Source: Bacteroidales bacterium | GTDB taxonomy: Bacteria; Bacteroidota; Bacteroidia; Bacteroidales; Lentimicrobiaceae | Length of the DNA: 64,000 nt | Direction of reading: 5' to 3' | NCBI GenBank assembly: GCA_024636955.1 | Contig: JAGXGB010000044.1 | Location: forward strand, 1 to 64,000 | Part shown: positions 49,986 through 58,297 of the stretch, in pieces | Numbering within the stretch: the stretch's first letter is position 1 | Layout: each line of letters starts with the position of its first letter | Translations under genes and position numbers: made by a program | Notes under the pieces: generated by a model | Told to the model about the DNA's origin: nothing | The model's input: only the letters and a program-made list of their open reading frames with translations | Databases searched by the model: none

Positions 49986-50027
49986 AGAAAAAACCACTTT
50001 TACCCTATATTTCACCGTATGATTTGA

Positions 50028-51383
50028 TTACATCATACCCAACACCTGATCAGGCAGGAAGATGTTATCCGCTGATTTCTTATTGCTTTTTAAAAATAGA
50101 ACCGGCACAATCTTCTTGTTTTGGCTGAATGGTAATTTGTTTGCCTTTTCTGATAGTATTCTGAGTAAGCGCTCAGTATTCTCATCCTCACTCCATTTGC
50201 ACTCACCTACCAGCAAGCTTTTACAATCGGCAGATAATGCTATAACATCTATTTCCAGTTGTTCATCACGGGAAATGTTCCCCCACCAGCGTGAGGCTAA
50301 ACCATATCGCTTACCCATAATTATCTGGCCACTTATCGCCCTGCGGCATAAAATCTCCCAATGCCATGATACATAGGAATTGAACCTCAGGGAAACTTCT
50401 TCCATTACAGCGTCTATTCTTCCCAGTTCTATCAATGACCTGTTGGGAACAACAAACCTGAAATAATAGTCCATAAAAGGACCGGCCACTTTGTGCAGCC
50501 CTTTTTTACTGTTACGCGGACTTTCGCCGAAAGGAATTTCACGCTCAAGATATCCAAGAGATATAAGCTTTTCTAATGGCCCTGAGAGGCTTGTAGCAGG
50601 CTTGTTTGCTCTCACAGCAATTTCTGATAATCGGTTTGCACCATTACCGATTAGCGAAAGCAGTGTAGATGCCTGCACAATATCACGCATGTCGTCAATA
50701 AACAATCGGTAAGGTTCTTCATAAAGTGTGCCCTGGGCATTAAGTAAATTGTACATGATGGCTTCCTGAAGCGAATTGCTTTGGAGGCGAATCTCCCAGT
50801 ACCGCGGCACCCCTCCCCAAACTGCATATTCTTCAACTGCCTGAGGAGCTGAACATTCCAAAACTTCCTGAAAATACCTGATATGAATGGGCGCAAGTTT
50901 TAATATCTGACTGGCCCGCCCATACAATGGAGATGAGGAATCAAGCGTAAGACCTTTCATAAGCTGTTGCGAGGACCCGCAGATGATAATATTATATTTG
51001 AGCTTTTTTGAATCCACCAGCTTTTGCATTAAAGCAGGAAGTTCAGGTGAACTCTTAGCCAAATAAGGAAACTCATCAAGGCAAAGGGTAAAACGCTCGC
51101 TGGTGCGAATATTGAGGGCTTCGAAGAGTGCATACCAGTCGGGATAAATTACATGATCAAAACCCTCAAACAGCAGCCCTATTTCTTTAGCAAGCAATGC
51201 AACCTGATGCGAAGGCTCGGTTTGGTCAGCCATATAATACACATCCGAAGATGAAAGCACCTTTTTTATAAGGGTCGACTTCCCTAACCGCCTGCGGCCA
51301 TAAACTACTACCAATGATGGCGATTCACCACTCAAAGCCGTTTCCAGCCTCTTTTTCTCTTCAATTCTGTCAACAAATTTCAT
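50028..51383 (-). CDS. AAA+ ATPase of the DUF234-containing family
   Basis: Walker A VVYGRRRLGKSTLIKK, Walker B FTLCLDEFPYL, C-terminal nuclease-like LEIDVIALSADCKSLLVGECKW. Confidence 0.9.
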   Translation of the reverse strand: MKFVDRIEEKKRLETALSGESPSLVVVYGRRRLGKSTLIKKVLSSSDVYYMADQTEPSHQVALLAKEIGLLFEGFDHVIYPDWYALFEALNIRTSERFTLCLDEFPYLAKSSPELPALMQKLVDSKKLKYNIIICGSSQQLMKGLTLDSSSPLYGRASQILKLAPIHIRYFQEVLECSAPQAVEEYAVWGGVPRYWEIRLQSNSLQEAIMYNLLNAQGTLYEEPYRLFIDDMRDIVQASTLLSLIGNGANRLSEIAVRANKPATSLSGPLEKLISLGYLEREIPFGESPRNSKKGLHKVAGPFMDYYFRFVVPNRSLIELGRIDAVMEEVSLRFNSYVSWHWEILCRRAISGQIIMGKRYGLASRWWGNISRDEQLEIDVIALSADCKSLLVGECKWSEDENTERLLRILSEKANKLPFSQNKKIVPVLFLKSNKKSADNIFLPDQVLGMM

Positions 51384-51511
51384 AGCTCAAACATTATGGA
51401 GTACAAAAATAATGTTTCTGCTACATAAATGCAAAATTCTCATTAATATGCTTAACCAAAAATTACACTGTATTACCCAATGTTGACCTGGCATTAAAGA
51501 GTGAGTTGACT

Positions 51512-51724
51512 CTACGATGAAATTTCATTAACACGGAAAGAAACCTTACATATTACGCCGTACGATTTTATTTTGCCGTCTTTTACATGCACCTTCATGT
51601 CCTTAACATACACGGAATCAATATCGCGTATTGTTTTTGATACCTCTGTAACTGCTTGTTGTATTGCATCTTCAATTCCCACCTCAGAGGAGGCGATAAC
51701 TTCAATAACTTTTACGATTGCCAT
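51512..51724 (-). CDS. Dodecin-family flavin-binding protein
   Basis: 70-aa MAIVKVIEVIASSEVGIEDAIQQAVTEVSKTIRDIDSVYVKDMKVHVKDGKIKSYGVICKVSFRV. Confidence 0.88.
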   Translation of the reverse strand: MAIVKVIEVIASSEVGIEDAIQQAVTEVSKTIRDIDSVYVKDMKVHVKDGKIKSYGVICKVSFRVNEISS

Positions 51725-51956
51725 AACATATATTAATTTAAAAGTGAATAATGTTAGTATAACCTTCGCTTGATAAAATTGTTTGTTATGAAACTAACCC
51801 TCACCAGAAAGAAATGGAAACCCCCTCACCTTCCCTCCCATTGTAGAAGGGAGGATGAAGAGCCTTCATATATATAGAGTTGCAATTACAGCCGATATCC
51901 CATCGACTGCAGCATTTATATCCAAGATGTCAATGAACTTCAATTTATTAGACAAG

Positions 51957-52062
51957 TATAAAGGCTAAAGGCTAAAGGCTAAAGTATAAAGTGGGGTTTG
52001 TTCCCAGAACCCAGAACTCAGAACCAATCTATGCCCTATGCCCTATGCCCTATGCTAATACA
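51957..52062. repeat. Composite short-tandem array chain
   Basis: gtataaaggctaaaggctaaaggctaaagtataaagtggggtttgttcccagaacccagaactcagaaccaatctatgccctatgccctatgccctatgcta. Confidence 0.92.
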
Positions 52063-52093
52063 ATTATGATGCAATCATACCCGATTATTGAAA

Positions 52094-52190
52094 TTGTCCG
52101 GCGTTGTCCACCCCTTGTCAGGTTTTGGCAGTTAAATAACTGACATGATCACTGCCACAGGGTGGACATGTCCGGACAGGTACCTGACAA
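52094..52190. repeat. Hairpin element 1 (TTTTGGCAG core; GTCCGG/GTCCAC/GTCAGG arms)
   Basis: TGTCCGGCGTTGTCCACCC (52095-52113) vs GGGTGGACATGTCCGGACA (52160-52178), 16/19 complementary. Core ttttggcagttaaataactgacatgatcactgcca. Confidence 0.85.
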
Positions 52191-52228
52191 TAAGGCAATT
52201 TTGATGCTAAAGCGATAAAAAAATGGAA

Positions 52229-52335
52229 ATGATACCTTTTGATACCCTGTGTCATGTTTTTTGGCAGAAAACAACTGACACGGGAACTGACACGAAGGTA
52301 TCAAAGGGTATCAAAAGGTATCAAACGGTATAGAA
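52229..52335. repeat. Hairpin element 2 (TTTTGGCAG core; GGTATCAAA-iterated arms)
   Basis: TGATACCTTTTGATACCC (52230-52247) is perfectly complementary to GGGTATCAAAAGGTATCA (52306-52323). Core ttttttggcagaaaacaactgacacgggaactgacacgaa. Confidence 0.9.
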
Positions 52336-52461
52336 TGTGACGTTTTGGCAGGTATTATTCCGGCGAGTAAAATGCGAATGCAGCCTGGTGGAATATCACC
52401 TCATCCCCCCCGCCCCTTCTCCTCAAGTGAGAAGGGGAGCTTCAAAACCGAAAGCGGTGAA

Positions 52462-52773
52462 ATGAACTATCCTGAGATCATCATTTACAGCGTTAACATG
52501 GCAGAATTCCTGGCACCTATGAAACGAAAGGACTGGGATGATGCAGCCGCTTACCTGCTGGAGAAGATAAGGGCACTGAAACTTGCCGGTGCCGATTTTG
52601 CCGCCATTAGTGCCAATACCCCTCACCTGCTTTTTGAGAAGATCAAGGCCGATTCACCCCTGCACCTGATAAGTATCGTGGAAGCAACACGCGAAGAGGC
52701 GTACGTCATTTTGAGCTCGCTATTGGGCGAAAGGAGGAATCTCATAATTACTGAGCATTATTGCTTTATTTAA
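52462..52773 (+). pseudogene. Aspartate/glutamate racemase family fragment
   Basis: PEIIIYSVNMAEFLAPMKRKDWDDAAAYLLEKIRALKLAGADFAAISANTPHLLFEKIKADSPLHLISIVEATREEA matches the internal part of the family. The N-terminal IGGxxW region and the C-terminal half are absent. Confidence 0.75.
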
Positions 52774-52792
52774 AACACTTTTATATATTTGC
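52751..52792 (+). promoter_or_regulatory. Promoter-like block duplicated upstream of two genes
   Basis: ctgagcattattgctttatttaaaacacttttatatatttgc matches 57578-57619 almost base for base and ends in a TATATTTG -7 element. Confidence 0.7.
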
Positions 52793-52852
52793 CGGAACTA
52801 ATAATCTTCAATTGAGGATAATTAGAAACATATGCAATTAAATACAAGCAAG

Positions 52853-53740
52853 ATGTCACTGAAACAAACCATCCTCACAATAGTCCTCCTCTTATCAATA
52901 TTCTCTTGCTTCGCTCAGGATAATGACTCTCTTCAGTTAAAAGCCAATTGGAAGAAGGGGGATGTTAAAGAATTGATCATCATTAAATCAAATCAATTGC
53001 AGATGGCCGATGGAACTCTTAATACACTTCCTGCTGATACAATTGAAGGAAGTTTTCTAATTACCGTTACTGATAAGAACGACAAAGGATATCTGGTAGA
53101 ATGGAAAGTTAATTCAGATTTACCTGATAAAGAAGCATTTCCATATATGACTGACTTTCTTTCTGAATACTACTACATCATACAGACTGATACAACCGGT
53201 CGATTCATTGAGCTCACTAACTGGAAAGAATTGTTGGAACGGGCTGATAAATTAAGATCAATAATTTATGCTGAGATGAAAAAGGAAAAATTGGACAAAA
53301 GTGTTCTAGATGGGTTAATTAATTCTTTGTTACCTCAAAGTAAAGAAGGTGTAGAAAAAGAATGTAATATACTGACAGGCTTTTTTCATGGAATGTATGG
53401 AGAGTCAGTTTCTCTGAATGATTCAGTATCAGAAGAATCTATAACTGTCCCGCATCCATATATCACTGAAGGAGTTCCCGCAACAAAACGAACAATGACC
53501 AAACAGCTGGATAAAGAGAGAATCAGCATAACAGACGCAGTAATCTATGATTATGACAAACTAAAAGAATTGCTTAAAGAGTATATGCTCGGAAAAGAAT
53601 TTTCTGAAAGTAAAACGGAATCATCGAGCGAATGCATCTACAACCAACTAACAGGTTGGGTTGAGAGTGTAACCTTTCATACTACAATGGCTACTAAGGA
53701 CTTTAGGAGTGAGATGAATTTGAAATATTTGATTAGATAA
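52853..53740 (+). CDS. Secreted hypothetical protein
   Basis: Signal peptide MSLKQTILTIVLLLSIFSCFAQ. No recognised family. Alternative start at 52832. Confidence 0.65.
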   Translation: MSLKQTILTIVLLLSIFSCFAQDNDSLQLKANWKKGDVKELIIIKSNQLQMADGTLNTLPADTIEGSFLITVTDKNDKGYLVEWKVNSDLPDKEAFPYMTDFLSEYYYIIQTDTTGRFIELTNWKELLERADKLRSIIYAEMKKEKLDKSVLDGLINSLLPQSKEGVEKECNILTGFFHGMYGESVSLNDSVSEESITVPHPYITEGVPATKRTMTKQLDKERISITDAVIYDYDKLKELLKEYMLGKEFSESKTESSSECIYNQLTGWVESVTFHTTMATKDFRSEMNLKYLIR

Positions 53741-53833
53741 AATCATTATAAATGCCTCTGAGTGCTTGAGGAGATGCTTCCTATTGGGCTGTGAACAATC
53801 CATTCAGTTGCAAGTTTATTACAAAAATCAGGT

Positions 53834-54205
53834 ATGAAGAAAATTACACTCCTCTTTATTCTGCTGTCAGTCATGATTGTAAGCTTTGGCTTTCTTAATC
53901 AAACAGGCACAAATGAAGTTTATGTACTTGTAAAGTATAAAGCCCAGCCAAATAAGAGCGAGCAGGCACTTGTTGCTCTGAAGAATCTCGTAAACAAGGT
54001 AAAGGAAGAACCCAATTACAAAAAGATTATCATCCACACTGATCCTGCTGACCCGACCAACATCCTTCTTTACGAACACTGGGATGATGAAGCTTACTAT
54101 ACAGGCGATCACATGAACACTCCGCACCTGCAGAAATTTATTACTGACTCCCGCGAGTTTCTGGCAGGACCTCCAGAGATCACTTTCTGGAAGGTGGTTG
54201 GATAG
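53834..54205 (+). CDS. Antibiotic biosynthesis monooxygenase-like (ABM) domain protein with signal peptide
   Basis: VYVLVKYKAQPNKSEQALVALKNLVNKVKEEPNYKKIIIHTDPADPTNILLYEHWDDEAYYTGDHMNTPHLQKFI. Confidence 0.8.
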   Translation: MKKITLLFILLSVMIVSFGFLNQTGTNEVYVLVKYKAQPNKSEQALVALKNLVNKVKEEPNYKKIIIHTDPADPTNILLYEHWDDEAYYTGDHMNTPHLQKFITDSREFLAGPPEITFWKVVG

Positions 54206-54261
54206 CTCATGCCTTGCCTCATGGACGTAGCCCGTCACCCCGGCCCATAGGACATATTTAC

Positions 54262-54531
54262 TCAATCATCTTCATCATCATCAAAAGGAGGATTCGGCAG
54301 ATTATTTAAGTTCCTTATGTACCTCTCTTCATCATGTGATTCATCAAATTTCATTGCTCGAAATATCTCCACGCTGATGCATTGAGCAATTAATTTCTTA
54401 GAATCCTGTTCGCTGTATCCCAGGCCGATCAACCTTTGCAGAGTTTTCTTTGTTTCAGGCGGATTATTGGCTTTAAGCTGATTATCAACTGCAGAGATGA
54501 TAGTATCATGTAATATCTTGTTATATGCCAT
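54262..54531 (-). CDS. Small conserved hypothetical protein
   Basis: 89-aa ORF MAYNKILHDTIISAVDNQLKANNPPETKKTLQRLIGLGYSEQDSKKLIAQCISVEIF, acidic tail. Confidence 0.65.
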   Translation of the reverse strand: MAYNKILHDTIISAVDNQLKANNPPETKKTLQRLIGLGYSEQDSKKLIAQCISVEIFRAMKFDESHDEERYIRNLNNLPNPPFDDDEDD

Positions 54532-54582
54532 AGCTGGATGTTTTAGTGAAACTGTTATTGGTTATCAAAAATAGTAATAAAA

Positions 54583-54786
54583 TTAAAGTTTCTCCACCTC
54601 CTCATCCACCGTATCCAAAATTGTCAGATGGAATGAATACTCAAACCACTTCCCGAATAATGCGAAGGTTCTTTTCTTTGGCCACTCGCTTTCATCTGTA
54701 TACCAGTTATTCAACTGATCAGCAAATATCAGATCGAAATTCTTAGACAACCACTTTTTGGCTGATTCTTCATCTTCAAAAATTAA
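54583..54786 (-). pseudogene. 3' fragment of a gene, start lost at a dispersed repeat
   Basis: Minus-strand open frame with no start: LIFEDEESAKKWLSKNFDLIFADQLNNWYTDESEWPKKRTFALFGKWFEYSFHLTILDTVDEEVEKL*. Upstream it runs into stop-containing repeat DNA at about 54795. Confidence 0.65.
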
Positions 54787-54792
54787 CTGGCT

Positions 54793-54862
54793 CGATGAGA
54801 TTCCTCACTCCGTTCAGAATGACTGGGTGCAGGTGCCTTTTGAGCGGAGAGAGGAATCTCCT
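54793..54862. repeat. Dispersed repeat of the CATTCTGAACGGAGTGAGGAATCTC type
   Basis: gatgagattcctcactccgttcagaatgac...gagaggaatctcc. Gives the characteristic spurious translation HSERSEESH. Confidence 0.75.
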
Positions 54863-57075
54863 TATTTAATCTTTTTTGCCCCAACAGTAATCCAAACATC
54901 ATTACCCGGGATTGAAAGATCATACCCGGATTCACTTCCGTAGGTTGTAATCTTATATTTTCCCGGTTCCTCAAGTCTGAACCTAACCAATGGTCCATGC
55001 CAATCGATTATTGCCCTCGCAGTAATGTCAAATGTTTGAGTGAAACTTCCATTAGGCTCAATGGCAACCTGAATTTTGTTTTTATCATAATAACCCGGAT
55101 CTTCTTCCATTAAAGCTTCATTAGCATAGATTTTCATGTTTAAATCATATCTTTCCACCCTCAGAAAAAAAATTGGAACATCCTTGTCTTTCCAGATTTT
55201 AATCGATTTAGTCTTTGAACTAATATTCTTTAAGTTAAAAGTTATAAAAACCGGTTCATTTAATTCATATACTTCCTTATCCGATTGCACTTCCAAACTC
55301 CAAAGTGTTTTGGACAGCATTTCATTTACTTCTTCTTTCAAACGTTCAACTGCAGCCCTTTTTTCGTACAAAGGATATTCATCCAGTAATTTATTAGCAT
55401 AATTTAATGCCAGCCTGTAATATTTAGGCAATTCACTGAATTCTAAATCACAATATGAATATAATTCACTAATCAGGTGATATATCTCGGCAGCATGTTC
55501 TGTATCGGGGTATTTTTTAAGTATTGATTTATACTCTTCAATTGCTTCCACATTATAATAACCTCCATGGTCGTGCGACGCCTGTTCATAAAAATTTATC
55601 ATTAAAAATTTAGCATTATCAGCATATATACTCTCCGGATACAGAACTAAAAGACTGTCAAGAAAATGGAAGGGGTATGCCATATCAGGAAGAGTTGTTT
55701 CATATTTTGGATAAATAACCTGCTTATAAAATTCATAGTATTCAGATCCAAGCTGCCATAGGATTTCATCTTCCGAAAGATCTGGTGAATTTTTAACTCT
55801 TTCTATTTTGTGGTAAAACTCTGAAACAATTTTCACTTCCTTTTTATGGGCATCGTTTCTGTATATTGGAAAATGTTTTTCCAATAATTCATCATACTTA
55901 AGTGATTTACCAAGCTTCAGTTCATAATTTGCCAGGTATATAATGCGTAAGTAATATGCAGCCTTTATCGAATCTTCTGCAACCGAATCGGTCACGAACT
56001 TTTCGAGTTTGACTATTTCATTGAAATTACCAGAGAAATGCACTAAAGTTCCTGTGATGCTATTTATTCTATTCTGAATATAATTAACCGGTGAATTTTC
56101 ATACACGGCATTCAATTGCTTCACTGTATTGTAATAGTCAGGAAAATCTAAATCTTGCAAGTGTAATGCATAAATTACAGAATCAAAGGTCTTTATGTCA
56201 GTTGCCGGATTCCTTATTTTTTGCGAATCCCTGAAAAGGTAACTTCTGTTATAAATTTCAAAGCTGTGCCAGGTGTTAAAATACACGTATTTTGAATCAA
56301 ATCTAAACTTCAGGGCAGGTTTATTAAATGCGAAGTATTCATGTGAGTAACTGCCATTCTCATCCATCTCTTGTAGTATAAGGTATGGTTCATTATAGGT
56401 AATTTTCTCACTAACAATTTTATCATCAGCATTCCATTGCTCAGTCTCAATCTTAGTATTGGTCCTTGTTTTCAAGATTTTATCTCTCTTGTAATCATAC
56501 TCATACTTATCATTGATTAACAAAATACCCGGATAAATTTTCTCAATCTGCCTGACACTGATTTCAGCAATGGAAATACTCTTTGATGAGTTCATAGTCT
56601 TCCTGTTGATCTGATAAATTCCTTGCCAGGTTCCTACAAAAACATCAATGGTATCAATGAAAATAACGGAAACCGGTTTGATTGAAACAAACTCATTGTA
56701 ATTATTCTGATCAATATTATATACTATTAAACCGCGATGAAAGTTAGCTATCCACAAAAGATTTCTATCAATTGAATCCACAACTATACCCTCCTCTTTT
56801 AAACCAAAAGAATATTCATCCCATCTCAATGACAGAGGAGTCCAGGAACTATCTGACAACCTTAGTTCATATGCCGGACCATTGGTATTCAGGATCCACA
56901 CAACATTGGAATCAATCGGAGAAAAGATAAAATTTTCAATGCTTACATTTTTGTTAAAGTACCTGGAACAAGAATCGATCTCCAAACTTATAAAAAGAGT
57001 GTCTTCTGATGAATTTTTGCTGCTTTTGCAGGTGATCAGCAGTATTGAAAGAAGAACAAAGAGATTTTTTTTCAT
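54862..57075 (-). CDS. Lipoprotein with propeller-like N-terminus and TPR-like C-terminus
   Basis: SpII signal SILLITCKSSKN; TPR-like helical segments (YKSILKKYPDTEHAAEIYHLISELY); C-terminal beta domain. Confidence 0.65.
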   Translation of the reverse strand: MKKNLFVLLSILLITCKSSKNSSEDTLFISLEIDSCSRYFNKNVSIENFIFSPIDSNVVWILNTNGPAYELRLSDSSWTPLSLRWDEYSFGLKEEGIVVDSIDRNLLWIANFHRGLIVYNIDQNNYNEFVSIKPVSVIFIDTIDVFVGTWQGIYQINRKTMNSSKSISIAEISVRQIEKIYPGILLINDKYEYDYKRDKILKTRTNTKIETEQWNADDKIVSEKITYNEPYLILQEMDENGSYSHEYFAFNKPALKFRFDSKYVYFNTWHSFEIYNRSYLFRDSQKIRNPATDIKTFDSVIYALHLQDLDFPDYYNTVKQLNAVYENSPVNYIQNRINSITGTLVHFSGNFNEIVKLEKFVTDSVAEDSIKAAYYLRIIYLANYELKLGKSLKYDELLEKHFPIYRNDAHKKEVKIVSEFYHKIERVKNSPDLSEDEILWQLGSEYYEFYKQVIYPKYETTLPDMAYPFHFLDSLLVLYPESIYADNAKFLMINFYEQASHDHGGYYNVEAIEEYKSILKKYPDTEHAAEIYHLISELYSYCDLEFSELPKYYRLALNYANKLLDEYPLYEKRAAVERLKEEVNEMLSKTLWSLEVQSDKEVYELNEPVFITFNLKNISSKTKSIKIWKDKDVPIFFLRVERYDLNMKIYANEALMEEDPGYYDKNKIQVAIEPNGSFTQTFDITARAIIDWHGPLVRFRLEEPGKYKITTYGSESGYDLSIPGNDVWITVGAKKIK

Positions 57076-57270
57076 AAGTATTAAGTCAGGCAATAAATGT
57101 ACGAAATAAAATCAGGTAAAGATGTAAATCACATCCCCATGTTACTAGAATACGTCATTCCTGGCTTCCCGAACCCTCATACGTATAAAGAAATTTCACC
57201 GGGTTATGATTAGAAAACACCGAAAGTGCTGTCAGCACAGGAAGCCATTACTGACTTCCCGGCCAACATT

Positions 57271-57339
57271 ATATATAGAGTTGCAATTACAGCCAATATC
57301 ACATCAGCTGCAGCATTAATTTCCAAGATGTCAAAGAAC
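57271..57339. repeat. Second copy of the 51869-51938 leader block
   Basis: atatatagagttgcaattacagccaatatcacatcagctgcagcattaatttccaagatgtcaaagaac vs atatatagagttgcaattacagccgatatcccatcgactgcagcatttatatccaagatgtcaatgaac. Confidence 0.88.
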
Positions 57340-57427
57340 CAAAATTAGTAGTGAGTCAAGAGTTGTGAGTAGTGAGCTTTTGATTATCATAATGCAACTT
57401 TGATGCTAAAGGTGCCAAAAATTGAAT

Positions 57428-57534
57428 TTGTCGCCCTTTGTCGGTCTTTTGGCAGTTTTTGGCAGAAAAAAGGCATGACACGAAAACTGACACGAAACCG
57501 CCAAAAGGCGACAAAAGGCGACAATAGGCGACAA
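57428..57534. repeat. Hairpin element 3 (TTTTGGCAG core; GGCGACAAA-iterated arms)
   Basis: ttgtcgccctttgtcgg vs ccgccaaaaggcgacaaaaggcgacaataggcgacaa. Core cttttggcagtttttggcagaaaaaaggcatgacacgaaaactgacacgaaa. Confidence 0.88.
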
Positions 57535-57577
57535 GCCTGCCATAGTGGCAGATAATTTCCGCCCATCAGGTTTATAT

Positions 57578-57619
57578 CTGAGCATTATAGCTTAATTTAA
57601 ATCACTTTTATATATTTGC
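57578..57619 (+). promoter_or_regulatory. Promoter-like block, paralogue of 52751-52792
   Basis: ctgagcattatagcttaatttaaatcacttttatatatttgc. Confidence 0.7.
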
Positions 57620-57677
57620 ATGGAATAGGTAATCTTAAAACTCCTTAAAAATAACATCCCTATTTATTGAGGTGAGC

Positions 57678-58217
57678 ATGAAAAAAATACTGATCTTCCT
57701 TTCCTTTATCGCATTTACCACATCGTGCGTTGTGCAGGGCTGGACGAATGATTTTGACACATTGAGCGATACTCAGAAGAATAAAGTAAAAGCAATTGAA
57801 AATTTTCAGGATCTGAACAACCAATTTATCTATAAAATAAGTGGGAAGCAGTTGAAGGAGGAATTAAAAAATCACCCTAAATCAATTGTATACATTTTTT
57901 TTAATGGATGCCACTCCGACTTTTGCAAGCCAATTTCAGTATATGAAGATTTCGCCCGGAGAAATGGTTACAGCCTCTTTCTGGTAATGACTGGATATAC
58001 CAATTTACATGAAACTCTAAAGCAACCTATCTCGAATGTGCTGTTTGTTATGGACAATTATTATTACAATGAGAAGCTTCATCATAAGTATACCAGGTAT
58101 TTCAAGAATGATTTGACTAATAAACCTTTGAATGAAAAAAGAGAATATTATGGCAGTCTTTATTTCTTCGAAGGGGATTCCTTAGTGCAAATTTTAAGAG
58201 AATTGCCAAAGGAATAA
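57678..58217 (+). CDS. Lipoprotein, possibly thioredoxin-fold-like
   Basis: SpII signal FIAFTTSCVVQ; SIVYIFFNGCHSDFCKPISVYEDFARRNGYSLFLV resembles a thioredoxin strand-helix but has no CxxC. Confidence 0.6.
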   Translation: MKKILIFLSFIAFTTSCVVQGWTNDFDTLSDTQKNKVKAIENFQDLNNQFIYKISGKQLKEELKNHPKSIVYIFFNGCHSDFCKPISVYEDFARRNGYSLFLVMTGYTNLHETLKQPISNVLFVMDNYYYNEKLHHKYTRYFKNDLTNKPLNEKREYYGSLYFFEGDSLVQILRELPKE

Positions 58218-58297
58218 ATGCCAACAATAGTGTCAATATAAAAAGTGATGTTTGCCTGGCATTAAACCATCCTAACCCAATCAAATAACACCCCCCA

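Noticed and set aside
50028-51383. DUF234-type ATPase as an anti-phage defence gene
   Set aside because: These ATPases are common single genes in Bacteroidota. No defence neighbours, phage genes or integrases are seen, so the defence role would be a guess.
52094-57534. Reverse transcriptase/DGR or retron template-variable system explaining the variable arms
   Set aside because: No RT, accessory Avd-like gene or template/variable repeat coding pair is in the window. The mechanism is left open.
57678-58217. Thioredoxin/disulfide oxidoreductase
   Set aside because: Fold-like pattern only. The segment FFNGCHSDFCKP has Cys spaced by four residues, not CxxC, so a redox role is not claimed.
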